Of a DNA stretch of 64,000 bases, positions 1 through 8,243 are shown one piece after another. Source of the DNA: G016234445 sp964438865. GTDB taxonomy: Bacteria > Chloroflexota > Dehalococcoidia > Tepidiformales > Tepidiformaceae. A model generated the notes under the pieces. The model had not been told where the DNA came from, ran no database searches, and worked only from the letters and a program-made list of their open reading frames with translations. Positions within the stretch are counted from its first letter, which is position 1. The number at the start of each line of letters is the position of its first letter. Location: the NCBI GenBank assembly GCA_964438865.1, contig CAYTMI010000001.1, positions 1 to 64,000 on the forward strand. The letters run 5' to 3'. The translations under genes and the position numbers were made by a program.

Positions 1-300
1 TCGCCCATCTCGCCCGGCCCGTCTCCGCGGTTACTGGTGTCGCCGCGACCGAGCTCTCCGCTGAGATTAGATCCCCAGCATTTCACGGCGCCGTTGTCCA
101 GCCTCGCGCAAGTGTGAAACCTCCCCGCTTTCAGCTCCACCGCCGTTCGGCCCGTGCCCAGGTCCAGGGCGGGCAACGCATTTCCCATCTCGCCCGGCCC
201 GTCGCCGCGGCGGTCGGTGTCGCCGATTCCAAGCTGGCCGCCGACGTTCAGTCCCCAGCACTTCACGGCTCCGTTCTCCAGCCTCGCGCAGATGTGAGAG
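1..300. repeat. 180-bp tandem repeat encoding RCC1 blades
   Basis: The string cccatctcgcccggcccgtc occurs at 4 and again at 184. The block for the CARLxNGAVKCWG motif also recurs 180 bp apart (about 75 and 255). The period is 60 codons, so the blades are duplicated at DNA level as well as protein level. Confidence 0.8.
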
Positions 301-518
301 AACCCCCCCGTAATCTCGGCTGCCACCAGCGGCGCCCCCGCCGCTGCGGCGCTGCCAGCTCCGTTCGCCTCGGCGACAGGCGGCGGTGTGGAACCTCTCG
401 CCGGCTGGTCCGATGCCACCAGAGCAGCGACGGTGAGAAGGGCAGCGAACAAGAAGAACGCGCCGAGGCGCCGGTAAGTCCGGTTCGCTGGCGGGTGGGG
501 TGTGGCTGGGTGAGGCAC
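1..518 (-). CDS. Secreted RCC1-repeat protein, truncated by window edge
   Basis: Reading leftward from a GTG at 516-518, the frame stays open to the window edge, so the C-terminus is missing. AAGGAG (528-533) lies 9 nt before this GTG; a second GTG at 522-524 is too close to it. The first 40 residues hold a basic stretch and a hydrophobic segment (AFFLFAALLTVAALVA), a signal peptide or anchor. A Pro/Ala-rich linker leads to RCC1/ATS1-type beta-propeller blades marked by HxCARLxNGAVKCWG and QLGxGDT motifs. Two blades are visible and more must lie off the edge. Such secreted bacterial RCC1 proteins are usually surface binding proteins; the ligand is unknown. Confidence 0.8.
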   Translation of the reverse strand, partial: MPHPATPHPPANRTYRRLGAFFLFAALLTVAALVASDQPARGSTPPPVAEANGAGSAAAAGAPLVAAEITGGFSHICARLENGAVKCWGLNVGGQLGIGDTDRRGDGPGEMGNALPALDLGTGRTAVELKAGRFHTCARLDNGAVKCWGSNLSGELGRGDTSNRGDGPGEMG

Positions 519-727
519 GGTCACTGGCTCCTTCGATGCCTGCGGCCAGGGAGCCGTCCCTGAGTTGCGGGGGGAGCTCAGAGCGGCAAGTGGCCGGATT
601 CTACGGCAGAACGCCGCTCTCCCGCTCTCGATCTTTACCACGTGACGAAGTGGTCACCGTCATGCAGGGCGGGGCGGTCTTCGACTCCACGGCCGCGTGC
701 CGCTGGCGCGAAGGGGACCCGGGGTAG

Positions 728-756
728 CTGACGGCGGAGCCCGGGCAGCGCATACT
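728..756 (+). promoter_or_regulatory. Putative promoter of the aminotransferase, leaderless type
   Basis: CTGACG (728-733), a 17-nt spacer and CATACT (751-756) lie 6 nt before the ATG at 763. No Shine-Dalgarno sequence is present, so transcription probably starts at or next to the ATG. The rest of 519-762 shows nothing else recognisable. Confidence 0.45.
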
Positions 757-762
757 TCCGCC

Positions 763-2076
763 ATGCCCGACACCGACCCCGCCGCCCGCATGGCTTTCAT
801 CCCCCACAGCGTCCCCTTCGCCATCGAACGTGCCGAGGGGGCCTACCTGATCACTCCCACCGGCCAGCGCATCCTCGACGCCGCGGGCGGCGCCATCGTG
901 ATGAACATCGGCCACGGCCGGCAGGAGGTCGCCGATGCGGTGGCGCGGGCACTCGTCGAAACGACCTACGTCGTGCCGCCCTTCGCCACTCCCCACCGCG
1001 TCCGGCTGGTCGAGCGGCTCATCGATCACTGGCTGCCGAAGGGCATCACCCGGGTTATGTTCACCAGTGGAGGCTCGGAGGCTGTCGAGGCCGCCCTCCG
1101 GCTGGCGCGCCAATACCACGTCGCCTCCGGCCGGGAGAGCCGCTGGAAGGTGATCGGCACCGACCTCTCCTACCACGGGGTCACGCTCGGGGCCCTGGCG
1201 GTTGGAAACCACGCGCCACGCCGCGCCGGCTTCGAACCCATGCTCGTGCCCTTCCCGAAGGCTCCCGCCCCCTACCGCATCCTCGGAACACCTGAAGGCG
1301 GCCCCCACCCCGCCGATGAACTGGAACGCGTCATCCGCGAAGAGGGGCCAGAGACCGTGGCTGCCTTCATCGCCGAACCCGTCGTGGGGTCAGCCGGTGG
1401 CGCGATGGTCCCCCCGGACGACTACTGGCCGCGCGTCCGCGAAATCTGCAATCGTCACGGCATCCTCCTGATCGCCGACGAAGTGATGACCGGGTTCGGG
1501 CGTACCGGCCGGAAGTTCGCGGTCGACCACTGGGGCGTCGTGCCGGACATCCTCGTCGGGGGCAAGGGCCTGGCCGGGGGCTATGCGCCCCTCGGTGGGG
1601 TCTTCGCGACCGAAGCCGTCGTCGCGCCCCTGGCAGCGAAGCACGAGGACGTCATGTTCCATACCTTCGCGGGGCACCCTTCCGCCTGCGCCGCCGCCGA
1701 CGTCGTCCTCGAGATCATGGAGCGGGAGAACCTGGTCGCGCGGGCCGCACAGGTGGGCAACCGTCTCCGCGCCCGGCTCGAAGAAGCGGTGGGCACGCAC
1801 CCCAACGTCGGCGAGATCCGCGGCCTCGGGCTCATGCTCGGCATCGAACTGGTCAAGGACCGGACGACGCTGGAGCGTTTCCCCGTGGGCTCGCGTTTCG
1901 CCCAGAGAGTCCAGGCGCAGGGGCTCCGTCGGGGCGTGTTCTACTACGCCGCCGGGTCCGGCCCGGTGCGCGACGCCCTCCTCATCGGCCCGCCGTTCAC
2001 GATCACCAACGCCGACATCGACCTGCTGGTGGACACGCTGACCCCGTCGTTGGACGCCGCGGCAGGTCAGGGCTGA
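763..2076 (+). CDS. Class III PLP-dependent aminotransferase
   Basis: This 437-residue protein has the class III (ornithine/GABA/beta-alanine:pyruvate) aminotransferase fold. It shows the PLP phosphate loop FTSGGSEAVEAAL, the cofactor aspartate in IADEVMTGFGRTG, and the Schiff-base lysine at about residue 268 in GGKGLAGGYAPLGG. The family moves an amino group from an omega-amine or amino acid to a keto acid in the cytoplasm; the substrate cannot be read from sequence. An in-frame ATG at 697 would add 22 low-complexity residues. The ATG at 763 is preferred because it begins family-like sequence and has a promoter hexamer just upstream. The gene is monocistronic and convergent with the antitoxin. 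Confidence 0.9.
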   Translation: MPDTDPAARMAFIPHSVPFAIERAEGAYLITPTGQRILDAAGGAIVMNIGHGRQEVADAVARALVETTYVVPPFATPHRVRLVERLIDHWLPKGITRVMFTSGGSEAVEAALRLARQYHVASGRESRWKVIGTDLSYHGVTLGALAVGNHAPRRAGFEPMLVPFPKAPAPYRILGTPEGGPHPADELERVIREEGPETVAAFIAEPVVGSAGGAMVPPDDYWPRVREICNRHGILLIADEVMTGFGRTGRKFAVDHWGVVPDILVGGKGLAGGYAPLGGVFATEAVVAPLAAKHEDVMFHTFAGHPSACAAADVVLEIMERENLVARAAQVGNRLRARLEEAVGTHPNVGEIRGLGLMLGIELVKDRTTLERFPVGSRFAQRVQAQGLRRGVFYYAAGSGPVRDALLIGPPFTITNADIDLLVDTLTPSLDAAAGQG

Positions 2077-2077
2077 G

Positions 2078-2140
2078 TCAGCCCTCGTAGACCTCGCGCC
2101 GATGGCCCACGCGCTCCACGGACACGATCCGGATAGGCAG
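2078..2140 (-). pseudogene. RelE/ParE toxin C-terminal remnant
   Basis: Directly after the antitoxin stop codon and in the same frame, 20 codons read LPIRIVSVERVGHRREVYEG and then stop. The pattern ERVGHRREVY matches the extreme C-terminus of RelE-family mRNA interferases, where the HRxxVY segment ends the toxin. There is no start codon and the first 60-70 residues of a normal toxin are absent, so this is a deletion remnant. Confidence 0.6.
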
Positions 2141-2431
2141 CTACGGGTCGATATGCCATCCGCGGTCACGCTCGATCTCGGCGAGCACTTCGTCGAGCGG
2201 CCGTTCTCCTCGATGTTCCGCCTTCACGGTTTCCCACGGCACTGGTTCCCCGCCCTCAGCCTTCCCGGCGTTGTACGCGCGCGCGTCGTAAACCTCTTCC
2301 AGGTCGTCCAGCAGTTGCTCGAAGTCAGCGACCGAAAGGACGACGCTCACGCGGTTCCCGCCTTCGTCGGTCAGGTACTGCACCGCGAGACGCCGCGGCT
2401 CGCTGTTAGGGCTGGCTTCCCCCTGCGTCAT
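2141..2431 (-). CDS. Type II antitoxin whose toxin is deleted
   Basis: This 96-residue acidic protein contains VQYLTDEGGNRVSVVLSVADFEQLLDDLEE, typical of Phd/YefM-like antitoxins that pair with RelE toxins. The N-terminal part should bind operator DNA and the acidic tail should bind the toxin. The toxin gene immediately downstream survives only as a 20-codon C-terminal remnant, so the antitoxin appears orphaned. The ATG is preceded by TAGACT with a 6-nt gap and no Shine-Dalgarno, a leaderless arrangement. It is an antitoxin by resemblance only; autoregulation is expected but no operator is obvious. Confidence 0.6.
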   Translation of the reverse strand: MTQGEASPNSEPRRLAVQYLTDEGGNRVSVVLSVADFEQLLDDLEEVYDARAYNAGKAEGGEPVPWETVKAEHRGERPLDEVLAEIERDRGWHIDP

Positions 2432-2437
2432 GCCCCG

Positions 2438-2443
2438 AGTCTA
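2438..2443 (-). promoter_or_regulatory. -10 hexamer TAGACT of the orphan antitoxin
   Basis: TAGACT on the minus strand lies 6 nt before the antitoxin ATG (2429-2431). No convincing -35 box was found. Confidence 0.3.
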
Positions 2444-2465
2444 CCGCACGCGAGAAGCGACCCCC

Positions 2466-2762
2466 TCAGACCGTGGCCATCCGCCAGCGCTGTGCGCGCT
2501 CTTTCCACTCCCGCTCGTGGTCCGGCCAATCGTGCAGGGTGGCGGGGTCGAAGTCGGCGCCGTTCGGCCACGCAATCGTCTGGGCCTCCGGATCGAGGGC
2601 CACGCGCGCGAAGAACGCCGGGTCGGCGAGCGGCCCGTAGAGCGCGCCAGCGAGCACGTCGGTGAGGTCCACAGTGCGCTCAAGCCCGTCCCCAAACGCC
2701 AGGCGCAGTGAGTGCGGCCCCACGACTTCGACTGAGCGGATCGTGTGAATCGGGTGTGTCAC
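2466..2762 (-). CDS. DUF2442 family protein
   Basis: The 98-residue protein starts at GTG 2760-2762, where family-like sequence begins. It has the DUF2442 pattern: an N-terminal beta strand (HTIRSVEVVGPHSLRLAFGDG), the ERTVDLTDVL segment and a late TIAWPNGADFDPATLH segment. DUF2442 proteins lie next to DUF4160 partners, and the pair is often listed as toxin-antitoxin-like without firm biochemical proof. Here the DUF4160 gene is immediately upstream on the same strand, ending 4 bp before this start. A longer in-frame reading to 2936 overlaps that neighbour and looks spurious. Confidence 0.75.
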   Translation of the reverse strand: MTHPIHTIRSVEVVGPHSLRLAFGDGLERTVDLTDVLAGALYGPLADPAFFARVALDPEAQTIAWPNGADFDPATLHDWPDHEREWKERAQRWRMATV

Positions 2763-2766
2763 CGGG

Positions 2767-3033
2767 CTAGTGTAACGGATCGATGGCTGTTCGAACGTCG
2801 CCAGTCTGGAGCTGCGTCCAGTTCGCCGTGAGTTCCGACACGTGTAGTTCTGCCCACGCCTCCACCAACCGCTGTTGGCGTCTCGGGAGTGACCCGGCCA
2901 TGAGATCCACCGGGCTCCACGCATAGACCGCGACATCCCCGCCGTAGTACGCGTGGAAGTGGGGACGGTGGTGTCCCCCGCCTTCGACGTACATCCGGAT
3001 CACGATCCCGAAGAAGCGGCTCAGCTCCGGCAC
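2767..3033 (-). CDS. DUF4160 family protein
   Basis: The 88-residue product matches DUF4160, with LSRFFGIVIRMY at the N-terminus and the family signature HHRPHFHAYYG, rich in histidines that could bind a metal. It starts at GTG (3031-3033), 10 bp downstream of the CaiB stop, and is followed within 4 bp by its usual partner DUF2442. The two most likely form one transcript. Function is unproven; genomic pairing and small size suggest a toxin-antitoxin-like module. Confidence 0.78.
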   Translation of the reverse strand: MPELSRFFGIVIRMYVEGGGHHRPHFHAYYGGDVAVYAWSPVDLMAGSLPRRQQRLVEAWAELHVSELTANWTQLQTGDVRTAIDPLH

Positions 3034-3043
3034 GTGGGCACCG

Positions 3044-4228
3044 TCACCCCACCGCCCCGGCCTCCCGCAGCTTCGCGATCTTCCCGTCGTCGTAGCCCAG
3101 GCCTTTCAGGATCTGGTCCGTGTGCTGGCCTATGGTCGGGGCCGAGTGGGTCGGCCGACCAGGCGTGTCGCTGAGCTTCGGCCCCACGCCAATCTGCTTC
3201 ACCTTACCGATCGGAGAGTCGACCTCGACGACCATCCCCCGGGCAAGATTGTGAGGATTGGTGACGACGTTTTCCATCTCCAGCACGGGCGCCGCGCAGA
3301 TGTCGTAGCGCGACATGATCTCCATCCACTCGTCTGCCGTCTTCGTCTTCATGACGGCGGCGATCTTCGTCTTTTGTTCGGCCCACTTCGACTGGTCGAA
3401 CTGGCTCCCCAGGTATTCTTCGAGCCCCAGAACCCGGCAGAGCGCTTCGTAGAAGTGGGCTTCGATGCTGCCGAGCGAGAACCAGCGCCCGTCGCTGCAT
3501 TCGTAAACATCGTAGAAGGGCGCCGCCCCGTTGAGGAGGAACGCCCCCGGCCGGATCGCCTGTCCTTGGCCGAAGAAGCTGCTGAAGGCCGAGGTCATCA
3601 GCGAAAGGACGCCGTCGCTCATCCCGATGTCGATGTCCTGGCCGCGGCCCGTCTTTTCGCGTGCGATAATCGCGAGGCAGATGGCGAACGCCCCCATCAG
3701 CCCGCCGCCGGCAAAGTCCGCGACGAGGTTGATGGGGATGGCGGGTGGCTGGCCGGGCCGCCCGGTCACGCCCAGCGCGCCGCCGACGGAGATGTAGTTG
3801 ATGTCGTGACCCACCAGTTGGCTGTAGGGGCCAGTCTGGCCGAATCCCGACACCGAGCAGGTGATGATCCGCGGGTTGATCTTCGCAAGCGCCTCGTAGT
3901 CGACCCCCAGGCGCTTGACGACCCCCGGCCGGAAACCCTCCATCACCACGTCCGCGCCCTTCACCATCTCGTAGAAGATCTCCCGCGCGGCCTCGTCCTT
4001 GAGGTTGAGGGCGATCGACTTCTTGCCCCGCCCGAGCGCGTTGTAGGCGGCGGCGCGCTGGGCGCCTTCGGTGTTGCGAGGGCCCGCCCCCAGCTTCGCG
4101 GACGAACCGGGGATCGCCTCCACAAGGGTCACGTCGGCCCCGAAATCGGCCAGGAGCATGGAACAGTAGGGACCCGGCGCCAGCCGGGAAAGGTCGAGTA
4201 CTTTGATGCCACCGAGCGCCATTGCCAT
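3044..4228 (-). CDS. CaiB/BaiF family CoA transferase (first copy)
   Basis: This is a 394-residue class III CoA transferase. The family opening LGGIKVLDLSRLAPGPY is followed by LADFGADVTLVEA, and the catalytic aspartate is probably the D of GHDINYISVGG. These enzymes move CoA between acyl-CoA and a free acid, or racemise alpha-methylacyl-CoA; the low-gap sequence with GVKQIGVGPKLS-like ending resembles alpha-methylacyl-CoA racemases. Start at ATG 4226-4228, with GAGG 8-12 nt upstream. A longer in-frame extension to 4396 is not family-like. It sits alone, divergent from the CYTH-CHAD gene. Confidence 0.88.
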   Translation of the reverse strand: MAMALGGIKVLDLSRLAPGPYCSMLLADFGADVTLVEAIPGSSAKLGAGPRNTEGAQRAAAYNALGRGKKSIALNLKDEAAREIFYEMVKGADVVMEGFRPGVVKRLGVDYEALAKINPRIITCSVSGFGQTGPYSQLVGHDINYISVGGALGVTGRPGQPPAIPINLVADFAGGGLMGAFAICLAIIAREKTGRGQDIDIGMSDGVLSLMTSAFSSFFGQGQAIRPGAFLLNGAAPFYDVYECSDGRWFSLGSIEAHFYEALCRVLGLEEYLGSQFDQSKWAEQKTKIAAVMKTKTADEWMEIMSRYDICAAPVLEMENVVTNPHNLARGMVVEVDSPIGKVKQIGVGPKLSDTPGRPTHSAPTIGQHTDQILKGLGYDDGKIAKLREAGAVG

Positions 4229-4359
4229 GGGAACGAACCTCTGCGAACTCGTCCGGAAAATCCGGCCGGATGTGGGGGTAGCATGGCGGCTCTCCCCCAA
4301 CCGGCGCAACCTCCACCGGCAAGGGCGTGGCCGATAACCCGCGGAGCCCCCTCCGGCCC

Positions 4360-4365
4360 TATCAT
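4360..4365 (+). promoter_or_regulatory. -10 hexamer TATCAT of the CYTH-CHAD gene
   Basis: TATCAT (5 of 6 matches to TATAAT) ends 8 nt before the ATG at 4374. No Shine-Dalgarno is present and no clear -35 was seen. Confidence 0.35.
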
Positions 4366-4373
4366 TGACGTTC

Positions 4374-5963
4374 ATGTCGACCCCCGAAGACCACATCGAA
4401 GTCGAATGGCAGTTCAGCGCCCCGGCGGTGGCGCCAATCGCGGCGTGGCTTGCGGCCGCGCGAGTCCCCGGCTACCGCGTCACCGCCGGCGCGACGAAGG
4501 ACCTCGAAGACACCTACTACGACACCGACGACTGGCGCATCCACGCCGCCCGCTTCACCTGCCGGACGCGCGAGAAGAAGGACGGCGCCGAACTCACGCT
4601 GAAAGCCTTCGCCGACGCGAAGGACGGGATGCGCAGCCGCCGCGAGATCAACGAGCGCCTCGACGTGGTCGCTCCGGGAGCGCTGGCGGTGGCGCCCGGT
4701 CCCGGTGGGAAGCTCATCCGCGCGGCTGCCGGGGGACGCCCGCTGCACCCTGTGTTCACCGTGCGCACCCATCGCCAGACCTTTCTCCTCAGCGACGACG
4801 AAGGTCACCTCGGGGAGATCGCACTCGACGAGACCGCCATCCCGCGCGTGGACGAAGAGCCCTTGCAATTCGCCCGCGTTGAGGTCGAAGTCGACGCGGC
4901 GGCGGTCGCCCGGGCGCAACGCTTCGTCGACCTGCTCGTGGTCACCGGCGGACTAAGCCCAGTCGCAACATCGAAGTTCGAAGCCGCCCTTGAAGCGACC
5001 GGGCAGCATCCCATCCCCGCCGCCCCGGAACTGGGGCCAACCGCGATCAACGACGCGATGCCCACGGGCGCCGTCGCCTTCGCGATCATGCGGAAACACT
5101 TCGCCGTCTTCCTCGCGAACGAAGCCGGCACGCGCATCGGCCACGACATTGAAGCGCTCCACGACATGCGCGTCGCCGCCCGCCGCCTCCGGGCCGCGAT
5201 GAGTGCCTTCCGGCCTTTCCTCTCTCCCTCCATCCAGGGCATCCGCGACGAACTCGGTTGGGTCGCGTCGGCCCTCGGGGAGGTTCGCGACCTCGACGTC
5301 CAGTTGGAGCGGATCGGCGAATGGCGCGAAAGCTTCGACCCGGCCCGGGTGCACGCCCTCGACGCGATCGGGGACATGTTCGAAGCCCGGCGAACCGCCG
5401 CCCGCGCCCGGATGCTCCGCGTCCTCGACTCCCGGCGCTATGAACGTTTCGTCCGGCGGTTCGCGGCTGTCCTCCGGCGAGGGCCGGCGCGCCGCTTCGC
5501 CCCCGGTGCGCTGCCGGTCCTCGCGACCGCACCGGACCTCCTGGAGACGCGTTACCGGCGGCTGCGGAAGCGCGGCGACCGGATCGTCCCGGGCACCCCG
5601 GCCGCCGAGTACCACCTCCTCCGAATTGAGGCGAAGCGGCTCCGCTACTGCCTGGAATTCGTCGGAGCCGTGTATGGCAAGCCCGCGACCGACTTCAGTG
5701 TGCGCTTGACAGCGCTCCAGGACGTCCTCGGCCTCCACCAGGATGCCGATGTGGCGGTGGCGATGCTCCACGACATGGCGGGGAGCGCGGGCCGCCGCCT
5801 GGGACCAGAGACGGTCCTGGCGATGGGCGCGATCAGCGAACGCTACCGCGTCCAGGCGGAAGAACTCCGCGGCAAGTTCCCGGCGGTCTACAAGCCGCTC
5901 GGAGGGGCGGAATGGCGGGCGCTTCGCCGCCTCCTGGAATCCCGCCGGCCGGCCCCGTCCTGA
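4374..5963 (+). CDS. CYTH-CHAD fusion protein
   Basis: The 529-residue protein has an N-terminal CYTH triphosphate-tunnel domain (about 1-205) and a C-terminal CHAD domain (about 220-525). CYTH features include YYDTDDWRIHAARFTCRTR and LTLKAF. CHAD features include VAFAIMRKHF, HDMRVAARRLRAAM and the second half HLLRIEAKRLRY, the conserved basic helices that bind polyphosphate. CYTH enzymes hydrolyse inorganic triphosphate or related compounds with a metal ion. The opening signature is E9-V-E11-W-Q13, so the usual ExExK lysine is glutamine, which may change activity. ATG 4374 is chosen over a TTG at 4365. The role in polyphosphate metabolism is inferred. Confidence 0.85.
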   Translation: MSTPEDHIEVEWQFSAPAVAPIAAWLAAARVPGYRVTAGATKDLEDTYYDTDDWRIHAARFTCRTREKKDGAELTLKAFADAKDGMRSRREINERLDVVAPGALAVAPGPGGKLIRAAAGGRPLHPVFTVRTHRQTFLLSDDEGHLGEIALDETAIPRVDEEPLQFARVEVEVDAAAVARAQRFVDLLVVTGGLSPVATSKFEAALEATGQHPIPAAPELGPTAINDAMPTGAVAFAIMRKHFAVFLANEAGTRIGHDIEALHDMRVAARRLRAAMSAFRPFLSPSIQGIRDELGWVASALGEVRDLDVQLERIGEWRESFDPARVHALDAIGDMFEARRTAARARMLRVLDSRRYERFVRRFAAVLRRGPARRFAPGALPVLATAPDLLETRYRRLRKRGDRIVPGTPAAEYHLLRIEAKRLRYCLEFVGAVYGKPATDFSVRLTALQDVLGLHQDADVAVAMLHDMAGSAGRRLGPETVLAMGAISERYRVQAEELRGKFPAVYKPLGGAEWRALRRLLESRRPAPS

Positions 5964-6083
5964 GTTTCCGGGCCGGACACTAACGGGCCTTCCCTGTATC
6001 CTGAACTGCCGGGCCTCCGAACCCTGGGACACCGCCGGCCGGCCGCGTCCCGAACCGGAAATCGCACACCGGAATTCGCTCCC

Positions 6084-6968
<885 letters not shown>

Positions 6969-6990
6969 CCACGGGCATTCGCCACAACGG

Positions 6991-7638
6991 TCAGCGGGAG
7001 ACCATCTGGCGGCGCCGAGATGTTGCAGCAAGCGGGTTCGCGAGCAGCGCCGCGACCTCTTCCTCGACTGCGGCATCGAGTCCTTCCCGAGGCACCACCC
7101 GTTGGACCAGCCCCCAGCGGAGCGCGGCGGCTGTGTCGATCGGCTCGCCGGTAAGCATCATCCGGGCAGCGACGCCGGGCGGTACCGTGCGGGGCAGGGT
7201 CTGCGTCCCGCAGGCGCTGGGGATGTAGCCAAGGGTCACTTCCGGGAGGGCGAAGGTTGTGCCTTCGGCGGCGATTCTCGTGTCGCACATCAGCGGAAGT
7301 TCGAGCCCGGCCCCGTAGCAGACTCCATGCATCACCGCGACCGTTGCGCAGCGATGCTGCTGGAGCAGGCCCCAGACGTCGCGCTGCCAGCGGACCTCGC
7401 GGGAAGCCATGATGCTGGGCGCGGTCCCGAACTCGGAAATGTCGGCGCCAGCACTGAAGGCCCGGCCTTCGCCCCGCAAGACGATGACGCGGATGTCCGG
7501 GTTGTCGCGGCAGGCGCCCAGGTACTCCCAGAGCAGGTCGCGCATGGCCATGTTGATGGCGTTCAGCCGGTCCGGGCGGTTCAGGGTGATGGTCGCCACG
7601 CCGCGAGGGTCGAAGTCGAGGAGCACAAGTTCAGGCAT
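6991..7638 (-). CDS. Enoyl-CoA hydratase/isomerase, short
   Basis: This 215-residue crotonase has TLNRPDRLNAIN, the oxyanion loop FSAGADISEFG, and both glutamates of true hydratases: GAGLELPLMCD and ALPEVTLGYIPS. It probably hydrates a 2-enoyl-CoA in acyl-CoA breakdown. The protein is about 40 residues shorter than usual because it stops right after LLANPLAATSRR, where the C-terminal trimerisation helices would be. There is no obvious frameshift continuation. A GGGGGT ribosome site precedes ATG 7636-7638. It is alone in its orientation here. Confidence 0.85.
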   Translation of the reverse strand: MPELVLLDFDPRGVATITLNRPDRLNAINMAMRDLLWEYLGACRDNPDIRVIVLRGEGRAFSAGADISEFGTAPSIMASREVRWQRDVWGLLQQHRCATVAVMHGVCYGAGLELPLMCDTRIAAEGTTFALPEVTLGYIPSACGTQTLPRTVPPGVAARMMLTGEPIDTAAALRWGLVQRVVPREGLDAAVEEEVAALLANPLAATSRRRQMVSR

Positions 7639-7751
7639 CGCAACCCCCAGTTTACGGCCGCCGGTCTAAATGAACGCGCCCGGCCCGCCGATACTAACGA
7701 CAAGATCTGTCGCTAGCCTGCGGGCAAAGCGCCAGGTTTGGGGGGAAGCAG

Positions 7752-8243
7752 ATGCCCGTAAAGGGGCCCGGAGCTGCGGCGAGAATCAAGTTGCGCGTCC
7801 GAAAGGGACTGCTGAAGCTCGCCGCGCCCGGACTGGCCGTGGCGGCCGCCGCCGCAGTCGCCTGCGGAGGGGCTGGCCCGGTGCCCGAGGGTCCGCGGGT
7901 CTTCAGCTCCGACCGATCCAGCCTCCGGGCGATCGACGTCCGTGCACACGACTTCGCCTTCGAAGTGAGCCAGTCGAGCGTGCCGGCGGGGATCACCGAA
8001 TTCCGCTTCGTCAACAGCGGCGCCTACCCGCACGAACTCGAGATCATCCGCATGGATGGGAAGCGCTACGGACCGTTCATCGGCACTGTGGAACCGATCC
8101 AGGCGAGCGACTCGCGCCTCCTTCGTGTCGACCTCGCCCCCGGGTCTTACCGTCTGGTCTGCCTGGTTGTCACCAACGTCGCCGGCGAAGCCGAGTCCCA
8201 CCGGGCCCTTGGGATGGAATACGCCTTCGAGGTGGAAGGGTGA
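7752..8243 (+). CDS. Lipoprotein with cupredoxin-like domain
   Basis: The 163-residue product begins with a basic stretch and a hydrophobic signal ending in the lipobox AVAC (cysteine about residue 38), so it is probably a lipoprotein outside the membrane. The mature part, ITEFRFVNSGAYPHELEIIRMDG through APGSYRLVCLVV, looks like a plastocyanin/cupredoxin sandwich. It keeps a His and a late Cys, but the copper set is incomplete to the eye. The stop overlaps the start of the following GGDEF gene by 4 bp (GTGA), so the two are translationally coupled. It may sense something for that cyclase; this is inference. Confidence 0.75.
   Translation: MPVKGPGAAARIKLRVRKGLLKLAAPGLAVAAAAAVACGGAGPVPEGPRVFSSDRSSLRAIDVRAHDFAFEVSQSSVPAGITEFRFVNSGAYPHELEIIRMDGKRYGPFIGTVEPIQASDSRLLRVDLAPGSYRLVCLVVTNVAGEAESHRALGMEYAFEVEG

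Noticed and set aside
697..762. Upstream ATG for the aminotransferase
   Set aside because: It adds 22 unlike residues and runs through the promoter hexamer.
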